The notes under the pieces are model-generated. The model was not told the DNA's origin, ran no database searches, and worked only from the letters and a program-made list of their open reading frames with translations. Source: Harmothoe impar (lineage: Eukaryota; Annelida; Polychaeta; Phyllodocida; Polynoidae). Taken from it: a stretch of 64,000 nucleotides of DNA. This document shows positions 54,640-64,000 of the stretch, one piece after another. The DNA lies in NCBI GenBank assembly GCA_947462335.1, contig OX381705.1, positions 1,550,001-1,614,000 of the forward strand, written 5' to 3'. Position numbers and translations under genes: made by a program. Position 1 is the first letter of the stretch, and every line of letters begins with the position of its first letter.

Positions 54640-54855
54640 TACCGTATATTCTCACGTATAAGCGTAACTCATGTATAAGCCACCCCCTTAACCTTAGAGA
54701 AAACAGGGAATCTGAATATGGGTACTTTAGGACTGCAGTAAAAATATCTAAAAACTCGCGTATAAGCCTCCCCCTGACTTTGGTCTTATCTTATAAGCCT
54801 CACTAGCTATCTGACTTGCATACTAACCGCAGCTTCCACCGGAGAATTTACAGTC
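54640..54855. mobile_element. ATAAGCC-family MITE, degenerate
   Basis: ACCGTATATTCTCACGTATA, CATGTATAAGCCACCCC and ACTCGCGTATAAGCC phrases are followed by a decayed right end. Confidence 0.5.
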
Positions 54856-55254
54856 TAGGTTGTATCATGTTTGATGGTCCTTACTGGCCCCAAGTGCGCG
54901 TTTAGATTTAAAACAATGGCTACAATCTAAGTCCCCATTCCGGTGTCCCCCCCCCCCCCCCCGGCCCCTCACCCGGGCTCCCCCACAGTTGACCGTACAT
55001 CAGACCATGGTTCCTATCGGCTTGTGTCATTCATTGACTGATATAGTTAGATCTTTTAATTCCTGTTTTTATTTATCTCAGATAAAGCATCCGTCCATAT
55101 TCTGCGTATTTACATCATTAACCGTTTACCATGCGGTAGGGAGAGCATTATCATATATTGTAATCTAGTCCCTTTGTTAGTTGGTCCCCCCATGTATCAG
55201 CAGATGCCGGTTTTATAACCACCTGATCATATTCCCACAGTGCAAATACTGTTT

Positions 55255-57105
55255 TCTTAGGCCAAAAAAAATAGGGTTCTTTCAGGTCACCCGACCGACC
55301 CTATCAAGACGGCGGCTACCCTACGTTTGTTTATGCAATTTTGAAGAAACTTTCATACTTTTACACGTTTTTGGTCAATTTTAGGTTTACAAAGTGGCAG
55401 GCTACTATTTTCGTCTTCATCATATAATTCAAAATAGAAATGCAGCATGGTTCATGCAAATTTATGCAATTTTGAAGAAATTTACACTTTTTGTTATTGT
55501 AAATTTTGGGATATGTAGAGGGACTGGCTAAAAGGAAAGTTTAAAAAAAGAAAAAAAACAAGTGACCCTATATTTTCATCCCATAGGTTACCTTTATTTG
55601 GCCTTATTCAGATCATAATAAAACATATCTATGTAGTAGCCGTACCTTAGACCTCCTCCGGACACCTTTTGTAAGATACCCATGTGACACACCGTGAACC
55701 TACCTGTCATCAATCTTATCAGGCCAAAAAAGAGGTTTGTTTCAGGTAACATGGCAAGAAAGTGTAGGGTCGGTAGGTGGCTTCTCGTCTCCATGTGTTT
55801 CACCAAAATTGTGAGATCATTTGTTCTTTTATAGAAAAAGACATATTGTGGAAACATGAAACATATCACTAATTTGTTAATATCAATTTCATGTAATATC
55901 AGTGAACCAACGATATAGAAATCACAGATATTTTCCACCAGTTGTGGGCGATTTAAGTCATGCTAAAACTGGAATATTCAGCATGGGCACCCTAGAGGGA
56001 AACTGCCATCTCTGTGACCCTGTTATTGTGTTGTTTAGTCAGGTATATTATTGTAGATCGGGGGCTCTGCCACGAAATCTCCTTTTTTTTATTCTCATGT
56101 TTTACAGTATATCAAGACTTTTGGGGATGTGCTTATGGATAAACAAGTAGAAGTTTTAAGAGTTTTCCAGGCACTGGTTGAGAGAATAAGGCTCAGTCTC
56201 ACGACTTTGTAACAATTGGATCGTCTTTGACCGGGTGACGTCTTTGACCGGGTGACGTCTTTGACCGGGTGACGTCTTTGACCGGGTGACATCTTTGACT
56301 GGGTAACGTCTTTGACCAGGAAACGTTATTATAGCATAAATTAGACCTATATAGTAAGAAATGGGTGGAAAAAGTCAAAGGATATTTACATGCATTATAG
56401 CATAATATTATATTTCTTCCTCTGCCCGGTCAAAGACATCACCATATTATGTGGAATTTGAAGAGGTACACTGTCCAAAGTATTATGCTATTACCATCCA
56501 CATTTTTCTCTAATAGTAGTGATGTGGGGAAAAAAATAGCCTTTTCTAGCCTCCCGGTCAAAGACATCAGCCGGTCAAAGACGTCACCCGGTCAAAGATG
56601 ATCCAAATGTTACAAAGTCGTGAGACTAAGCCATAACCGAAACTCCACTACCCGATTTCTTTTTTTATCAGAACAGAGCTATTCTCAAAGTCAAAGTCAA
56701 AGCCAAGACAAACAACATATATACACTGCCATAGTGGCGCAACGGTAATATATTTGTTTGTATCAGATATTGTGAGAAAATCGGGTAGTTGAGTGTCAGC
56801 TGTTGTCCCTTATTGAGTGCTGGAGATATGGCCCTCGTCCACTGTACCTAGAGTAATGCTTACATAAACGATAATAACACATCTGGGTGTAAGTGGTTTG
56901 TACCTGGCTATCTGATGGTACTCTCTAACCCCTTAGGCCTAAAAGAAAAAAAGTTTGTTTCAGGTCACCCGACCGGCCCTACCAAAATAGGGCCGACCCT
57001 ACCTTTTTTAATGCAATTTTGGAGACATTTTCGTATTTTTACCCTTTTTTGGTCAATTTGCCATGTTACCTGAAACACACCTTTTTTTTGGCCTTACTAT
57101 ACAGT
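55255..57105. repeat. Cluster of CAGGTCACCCGACC palindromes and minisatellites
   Basis: Copies of the TTTCAGGTCACCCGACC...ACCTGAAACA family lie at 55280-55620, 55725-55790 and 56940-57105. Between them, 56190-56637 is a palindrome whose arms read GTCTCACGACTTTGTAACA and its complement, with CTTTGACCGGGTGACGT units in the left arm (56215-56320) and CCGGTCAAAGAC units in the right (56430-56600). Confidence 0.6.
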
Positions 57106-57459
57106 GCATATGCATGTCATGATGCATAAATGCAGCCCTGTCTACTGACTAGCCAGGAGCTGCATTCATGCATCATGACGACCCTTTGGGGTTGATATTG
57201 TCCAGAATGGTTGACATGATACACCAATGCTGTGTCTACAGGTTAGTCACTGGTGATACATTGATACATTATGGTAACACAGCAGCTATTGAGTACTGAG
57301 GCGGTCTGCGGCCCTTACAGGGTTCTACACATGTACTATAGAGTCTGTGTGGGTCAGAGTCTAACACAGATAACGGTGACCATCCTGTTAGGTAAAGAGA
57401 TAAACCACTAGCCGTATAGTCACCTTATACAAGGGGCCTGTCACACACATATCTATATA

Positions 57460-58110
57460 GACAAAGGTGCACGAGTCTGTTGGCTGGGTTATTTCATAAC
57501 TTGACCTTGGGCTGTACCTCACGAGGCCATAGGGTCAACAAGTGAAACAACTGACTTAAATGAGTGTACCGTTGTTTTGTTTTTTAAATCTTTTTTAATT
57601 CAAAATACCAAAATTATGGTAGGGAGGTGCCTAAGGGAGTGGTCATTTTTTAACAACGGGGGGGGTTGGTGGATTTGGGGGGGGACCAAAAAAATTTGGA
57701 CCCCTTGAAGGGGGGGGGGCCAAAAACTTTGGACCCCTCTTGACGGGGGGACCAAAAAAATTACACCCCTTTTTAGCTGAAAAGCCCGCGCATTACTATA
57801 GCTCAAAGGGTTCGGCTGTGCTCAATTTCAACCTGCTGGAGGGGGGGACCAAAAAAATTTTGACCCCTCTCCCCGGGGGCACCAAAAAAATTTTGACCCG
57901 CTCGCGCGGAAATCCACCCACCCCCCGTTTTTGTAAAAAAATGACCACTCCCTAAAGAGGCTAAAATGACTTCTTTGTATGCCGTTTAAATGTAAACAAA
58001 CCACTGTTTTGATGACGTCACAGGACAGTGAAATACGAGCATGGGTTATTTTACGTGGTGTGTGAAATACGGCACTCTTTGGTTAAGTCAATGGGGTTGT
58101 CGTATTCCAT
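57460..58110. mobile_element. GTGAAATACGGCC-family repeat with nested GAGTGGTCATTTTT MITE
   Basis: The outer copy is related to 42790-43165. The nested palindrome runs from CTAAGGGAGTGGTCATTTTT (57630) to the complement at about 57958, filled with G- and C-runs and ACCAAAAAAATTT phrases. Fragments with the same end occur near 41085 and 62690. Confidence 0.55.
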
Positions 58111-61100
58111 AAAAATAACAAAAAAACTGGGAGTGCACTGCATGGGCTTTGGCATTTAAGTAAAGCTTGTTATGTGTAAAGTCACACTTTAATCTGTTTT
58201 AAGCGGCATTTACTGGAATAAAAGATGCTTAAAGTGTAACATCTTTGCTTTAAATGCCACCCCATTAGCACAATATCTTATGCTTGAAGAATAAGATTTC
58301 AGGGGATATCTTTATGCAAAGATAGGGACTCCCCTGGTCCCCAGATAGATAGCAAACCCTATGCCCTTCCCTAACTGTAATCAGAAAGAACTAAGCTAAC
58401 CCTAACCCTTACCCTAACCATTGGGCAGGTATCCAGTGTAGTTGGTTTCTGGGGGACTGGGGGATGATCAAGCATGATGGTTTCTTACAAAGCATCCCCT
58501 GGGGATATAGGGGACTCCCTGTCTATGGTTGAAGCATAAGATATGGCCAAAAATCTCATGCTTGAAGAATAAGATATAGTGCTGATATGGTGCACCATCC
58601 ATGCAGTATATATACATGATTCCACACTATTTGAAAACAAGCCTTTTCAAGTGTAGGATAATGTTGCTCATAAATGTAAACCATGTCGCAGGTTATAGTT
58701 AGGGTCCTGGAAGTGAACATGCTATCTGTATTTGGAATTTTCTTACTATAGGTCGATTTCTTCCCTCAAAAGTCCAATTCGACTTAAAAGTGAGCTTTTG
58801 AAAACAACTTTTTAGGGGCCTAAAGATAATAAATCTAAATACTCTAAAATATACATTTTTAGAGGATTCTTTTCCTTTATAAAATGTTTCTTTACAAGGG
58901 TGGTCGTTATATGGGCAGAATAAATAATACTCGATTTGACCGGCAGAAAATGCTTTAGGGGGATCTGGGATATAGCTCCCCAAAAAATCTCAAACTCCAA
59001 TTCGACCTATAACTTAGTATGAGTGAGGTTTTCCAAAAGTTTTCCAAATGTATGTTCAATGTCGATTTTTTTCCCTCATATCCCAATTCGACCTGGGGTC
59101 AACTTAATAGCGAGGTTTTACGGTAATAGTGGTAACAGAACTGTGATGTAGATACTGTAGATACTCTGATGACAATCATACCTTGCATGTTGAATGCCTT
59201 AAATAATCTCAATACCAGTAATTTTCAAATGTTCTTTATTTTATTGAACTATGAACTTATGAAGTTTTTCTCATGTTGTATTATAACATGTGTACAAGTC
59301 TATTGTTGATGGATACCATTGTACCTGAAATAAAGAGACCGGGTCAAATTATGGTTATTTCCTATATATATATATATACAAATATATATATATGTATATA
59401 AATAATATTTTATATATCATAGCTCCTTTTATAAGGAAACGGTCCGTATAGAAAATCAGCCCCCCACACCTACTTTGCGTGGGAGGAGGGGGACCTTTCC
59501 TTATCCTTCAGGTAAATGCTCACTTTGCCTACCTGTAATAATGTTTACTAATACAGTCTTTGTGAAAACTTTTTCATCCCACAGGACATTCGGTCCTGCA
59601 AATTTTCAATATTGAAGGACTGGCTATATTTATGGAGGATCGGATAGCCACATATCTGATGATTTATGCATTTTAAGTATAAAAGAGTTTTGTCCATTAA
59701 AAATACATTGTATTTGTAATCATTAATGGCAAAATCGGGATAGATATATAGTCGATCCTGCTACACTTGTGAAGCTGCTGGACCGGTGGCCTTTTAGAAA
59801 GACATTGCCACTGTCCTGCATGTTTACGCAAAGACTGCTAAAACATACTGAATGATTGAAGGACAAACTGTAACTGTGACATCAAACAGACAATCATCAA
59901 ACAAACAATTCTGAGCGATTTCCTATGACTATGATCCACTTTTAATAGGAACAGTGTGAACAATGCTAGAATAATCATCGTAGCACCCTGCGATACACAG
60001 TATGTTTTCACATGAATGACATCGGATATTGTCAATCCCCTATAAAACTATGTGGCCCTTTTTATCAATCACAACGTGATACAATTCATGCATAGTCTCA
60101 TCAATACCTAGGGCTAAATCAGATCTGAGAGCTACATTGTCTTTTTATTCAATCCAAAATAACCTCACAGTTTCTTAGATTCTACTTTGTCCAAGACTCA
60201 TGACTCTGCTAGCCTCTACTGAATACATCCGGCTAAATGCATATCTGGTACCTCGACTACTGTACACTACTTAAAGGCCCATCTCCCCTATATATAGGGC
60301 TGAGTACCTGTCCCGACTCCACTCCAACTGTCGCTGGCGGGGTACCGAGATCTGCACCTTTAAACCACAAAGGAGGGGTGAGACAAGGACTTCATACCTG
60401 GGTTATTTCCACATACCCTCACATAACCTCACAGCTGTGCTTTAAAGCGAATTTCTATCTGTTCAATAATCTAGATATTCTATTGATATTTAGAGAATAG
60501 AAAACGATGTTCCCCATGTCGAGACTGTCTGTTGCCCTATAATGCACAAATGCATCTGAGTGCATTATAGGACAACAGACAGTCGAGATGTGAGGAAAGA
60601 GTTTTCTATTATCTTTATAAACCGGTAATATACTTTATAGATGTTTATATGAGTCAGTATTAATTTAGATACCATGACGTTGTACATTTCCTGTATGAAT
60701 ATAAGGCCCTTGACCTAGTTGCAGCAGCGTGCACTGTTACACTATAACAAACGGCACGTGACTTCTCTGGCGCTATAATGCACGGCCAACCGTTTTAAAA
60801 CTGCAAATAACTGTGCATAGAAATAGGTTATTCTATTAGGAAGTAACAAATGTAAAGAATGCCATGTTACGGTGCTCAATTCTATAGGAAAGCCACATGA
60901 AAACTATCTCTTAACTATGGTCATGGAAGAACTTTTGTTTGGTGGTCAGATGAACATGTTGTCCTATATTGCCATCTGCAAATCACTTTGGACTATACTA
61001 GTTCAAAACATAATCAATAGGAAATCTTACCCATGCCTTTTAAGTTAGCACTTTGTGGCCATTAAAGGATGAATATATATATAGACTTTACAGCATTTCC

Positions 61101-61466
61101 CTATATACAAAATAAGACATTAAATCTAACTCAACAGTGGCATTTTATAGATCATATATGATTCAATAACATCGTTATGTACATTATATATCATTCAATG
61201 ATAACATTTTTTACGGCATGTACAAGTCAGATTTAACCAATAACATGTTGCTTACACTGCATGAATCGCGGTATTTAGGCATACTTTCCATTGCTTGAAG
61301 TCACAATTTAAGCTGCTTTAAGTTCACTAAAAGTCATGTAAATATCATGGAAAGGTCATTGTGATATTCAAGCGGCTTTAAGTGTCATTTACCTACATTA
61401 AATATGCTTAAAGAGTGTCTTAAGCAGTCCAATCTTTACTTAAATGGCAATATTCATGCATTGCTG
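58111..61466. other. Gene-free stretch with several palindromes
   Basis: Holds a palindrome with GAGGTTTTACGGTA right end (about 58690-59125, CCAATTCGAC units), a (TA)n tract (59362-59415), a hairpin at 60495-60620 and a GAGTACCTGTCCCGACT repeat at 60300-60360 that recurs at 38210-38260 and 62480-62530. No exon supported. Confidence 0.5.
60495..60622. repeat. Hairpin with ~50-bp arms
   Basis: GACTGTCTGTTGCCCTATAA and the complementary TTATAGGACAACAGACAGTC flank GCACAAATGCATCTGAGTGC. Outer arms AGAATAGAAAAC and GTTTTCTATTAT extend it. Confidence 0.75.
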
Positions 61467-61633
61467 TTATGCCTCTACAGCTTTGTCATTGTCCACATGT
61501 TGTAGGTCCTCCTTCCGTTGCCGGACCCTGACGATGATGTCGTATGTTTGGAAGATTAAGCAGCCCACGATGAAAGAGGCGCCCGCGATGTAGAAGGCGT
61601 TGTGGTAACTGCCCGTGGTGTCTTTTATAGCTC
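61467..61633 (-). CDS. Terminal exon of a monocarboxylate-transporter-like (SLC16) gene
   Basis: The acceptor ATTTGTTGTCAG is followed by two bases and 54 codons to TAA at 61467-61469. The peptide reads (G)AIKDTTGSYHNAFYIAGASF, a hydrophobic stretch, then a basic/acidic tail RVRQRKEDLQHVDNDKAVEA. MCT-family proteins have a conserved D.TGSY..AFY.AG segment leading into the last membrane helix and a cytosolic charged tail. Upstream exons should lie at higher coordinates, mostly outside the window. Phase 1 at the acceptor. Confidence 0.65.
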
Positions 61634-61667
61634 CTGACAACAAATAAAAACAACATATAACATTGAT

Positions 61668-61760
61668 TACTATATTGGGATATAAGACAACCCTACGATG
61701 TAAAAGGCATGAAGGTAACTCCCTGTGCTGTCCACCCATTGTTGCACTCCATTGCTACCT
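61668..61760 (-). pseudogene. Partial copy of the transporter exon
   Basis: On the minus strand the reading VDSTGSYLHAFYIVG aligns with KDTTGSYHNAFYIAG of the terminal exon just downstream, then diverges and stops at TAG (LSYIPI). No convincing acceptor was found. It looks like a duplicated and decaying exon start, although an alternative last exon cannot be excluded. Confidence 0.5.
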
Positions 61761-61779
61761 AATGGCTTTTGCCGAGCCG

Positions 61780-61900
61780 GACCTGGCAACAGTACTGGGC
61801 CAGTACTGGGGTGCAAATGGCACCAGTACCGGGCCAGCACAGTATGCCAGTACTGGCATGGTACAGGACCAGCATCGGTCCAGTACTGGACCAATGCAGA
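61780..61900. repeat. CCAGTACTGG tandem repeat
   Basis: Six to eight diverged units of GGGCCAGTACTGG with dyad symmetry. Noncoding. Confidence 0.65.
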
Positions 61901-62195
61901 ATCAAAAGCATAAGTAATCTACAGCTGTGGCCACATTACCATCACATTGCATCTACTGTGCTTTAAGGCTTAAAGACTAAGTCAATAAACCATGCTGCTG
62001 CACTGTCTGGCTAGTTTTTAGGCAGCAGTATGGCATACCAATTCATGAGAAAGATGTCACACCCTGTAGATCTTGTAGCTGTGTTATAACCAAGCATAAG
62101 CTGTTCTAAAGACATGCACTTTGTTTTTCTCTTGTTTATATAAATTTAATGTTAATGTTTGTATTCAAAAAGATTTCATAAGAGATGTGTTTCAG

Positions 62196-62274
62196 GCTAA
62201 ACTTTTTTGAAGACGCTGAAGATCCCAATTATAGAGATGTCATATGCAACGAAATCCTAGATATCATAAGACAG
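62196..62274 (+). CDS. Orphan internal exon, unrecognised
   Basis: The acceptor ATGTGTTTCAG and donor GTAAGG bound one leading base and 26 codons: LNFFEDAEDPNYRDVICNEI then LDIIRQ. Good splice signals and an acidic helix-like composition support a real exon of a plus-strand gene. No neighbouring exon found in the window. Opposite strand to the transporter exon. Confidence 0.4.
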
Positions 62275-63394
62275 GTAAGGTTAATGCCTCAGTGCTGCAT
62301 TCATGCATCATGCAGACCCTACGTGATGCATCATGTAGGGTTCACGCCTCAACTCTCTGGGGTCACACCCCTCCACATGTTGGTAACACGCGTGTAAAGT
62401 CAATATTACAGCCAGCCTGGGACATCATTCACAAATGTCTCATGACCTCTAGCCGTTTAAACCCCCAGCGCCCCTATATATAGAGCTGAGTACCTGTCCC
62501 GACTGCACTCTGACTGTTACTGGACGTGCAGTAAGATCTGTGGATTTAAGGACAGATGGATTCGGTAAAAACTTCCAACCACTCTTGGGAGGTCGGCAAC
62601 AAATGTTGACCTGCTTTCAGCAATAAAACCTGCATGTTACTATGCTTTACTGCACAATTTTCAACCCAAACTCACTGCCCCCCGCCCCTACCCTGTTGTT
62701 TAACAATGAGCACTCCCTTAGAGAGAGGGAATCAATCCCAATGTATTTTTAAAATCCCTCTGGTATGAGATCATAATACATAATGCATTATCAGTCCATC
62801 ACTAATGTATCAGCAGCAGATTGCCTGTGTAAACCGCCCCATTAGCATGTAGCCATATGTACAATGACCGTTGTGATGGTTTTAAAATGGTGGACCCTTT
62901 CATGACAGCACGATACTCTAATGAGCTATGCTGATGCATCAATGCAGACCTGTTGACTCGCTGACCCTGTGTAGTTGATGCACTCCTGAATGGTCTGCAT
63001 GATACATTAACATAATGCCATGAAATCTTTTATTGGCCCTGCTTTGGTGTTTCATGAAAATACAAATGAAGGCATTGTTCCGTTCTTTACACTGCCCTTG
63101 GTCGTCATGATGCGTGAATGCAAACCTGGTGAGTAACTCACCAGGACTGCATTCAAGCATCATCCCCATCCTATGAGACTGACAGACTCTTGAAGGATTG
63201 GCATGATGCACCAATGCAGCAACAAAGAGTTACTCACTGAGGCTACATTGGTGAATCATGAAGACTAATATAACTTTTAGCGACATGCCGTCCTTTAAGG
63301 GTTAAAGAGCTAATTGACTGTATTGATTGGGAGGGACCGTGCATTGTTCACCTGACATGACCCAGATACACACGGACACATGTCAACATCCCAT
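62275..63394. other. Repeat-rich stretch after the orphan exon
   Basis: 62276-62425 (GGTTAATGCCTCAGTGCTGC to ACACGCGTGTAAAGTCAATA) recurs at 63780-63975. A GAGTACCTGTCCCGACT repeat is at 62480-62530, and a GATGCATGAATGCAG-family palindrome at 62890-63310. Confidence 0.5.
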
Positions 63395-63856
63395 CATGCA
63401 GACCCTACGTGATGCATCATGTAAGGTTCATGCCTCAGTGCTGCATTCATGCATCATGCAGACCCTACGTGATGCATCATGTAGGGTTCATGCCTCAGTG
63501 CTGCATTCATGCATCATGCAGACCCTACGTGATGCATCATGTAGGGTTCATGCCTCAGTGCTGCATTCATGCATCATGCAGACCCTACGTGATGCATCAT
63601 GTAGGGTTCATGCCTCAGTGCTGCATTCATGCATCATGCAGACCCTACGTGATGCATCATGTAAGGTTCATGCCTCAGTGCTGCATTCATGCATCATGCA
63701 GACCCTACGTGATGCATCATGTAGGGTTCATGCCTCAGTGCTGCATTCATGCATCATGCAGACCCTACGTGATGCATCATGTAGGGTTCATGCCTCAGTG
63801 CTGCATTCATGCATCATGCAGACCCTACGTGATGCATCATGTAGGGTTCACGCCTC
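63395..63856. repeat. 60-bp minisatellite, ~7.7 units
   Basis: The unit is GCAGACCCTACGTGATGCAT + CATGTAGGGTTCATGCCTCA + GTGCTGCATTCATGCATCAT. The first and fifth units have GTAAGG where others have GTAGGG, matching the donor context of the orphan exon at 62275. The unit being a multiple of three leaves artefactual long frames. Confidence 0.9.
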
Positions 63857-63979
63857 AACTCTCTGGGGTCACACCCCTCCACATGTTGGTAACACGCGTG
63901 TTAAGTATGTCAATATTACATGGTAATTAAAGAATATGAATATGGGCTATACATGAACACATAGCTAGCTTGGGACATC

Positions 63980-64000
63980 AGTAGTATAGTATGTATCGGA
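63980..64000 (+). mobile_element. Left tip of a third AGTAGTATAG-family element
   Basis: The final 21 bases are identical to the first 21 of the 31363-40974 element. The window cuts it. Confidence 0.75.

Noticed and set aside
63327..63930. Frames of 173 and 199 codons
   Set aside because: 60-bp minisatellite, open in two frames at once.

Overview
This window is animal nuclear DNA, most likely from an amphioxus (Branchiostoma) or a close invertebrate deuterostome. Genes are split by GT-AG introns, genic DNA is sparse, and the rest is packed with palindromic mini-transposons, minisatellites and homopolymer tracts. The amphioxus assignment (about 0.65) rests on the overall texture and on minisatellites that include exon-intron junctions, a peculiarity I recall being described in amphioxus genes. 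No species can be fixed without a search.

Layout. 43-112 (minus) is the signal-peptide exon of a gene leaving the left edge. 2114-2935 (minus) is a gag-like retroelement ORF inside a cluster of X-box-like motifs. 3822-4031 (minus) is a terminal exon of an unrecognised gene. 6325-7773 (plus) is an intronless rhodopsin-class GPCR with a repeat-rich tail. 11076-13480 is a transposon with a second transposon (11436-12636) nested in it. 19273-26133 (minus) is a five-exon gene for a 394-residue single-pass membrane protein; its first exon and an upstream block are paralogous to those at the left edge, so the two genes are probably tandem relatives. 30817-47947 (minus) is a five-exon, 267-residue sulfotransferase-like gene whose splice phases join perfectly. 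Its last intron holds a 9.6 kb transposon (31363-40974), and three of its exons are fringed by minisatellites that copy a splice site. 46377-47247 is a miniature LTR element with a tRNA-like sequence in each LTR. 49720-51360 is a large 19-bp minisatellite. 61467-61633 (minus) is the last exon of a monocarboxylate-transporter-like gene. 62196-62274 (plus) is an orphan exon. The right edge (63980) enters a third copy of the 9.6 kb element family.

The genes do not form a pathway; they are independent neighbours (receptor, membrane protein, sulfotransferase, transporter). The coherent biology is genome dynamics: one transposon family with 6-bp target duplications, AG-starting termini and long terminal repeats full of housekeeping-promoter-like motifs, and repeated amplification of DNA at exon edges.

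Limits: exon calls come from reading frames, splice signals and phase agreement by eye. Family names come from recalled motifs. Repeat boundaries are approximate unless target duplications are given.
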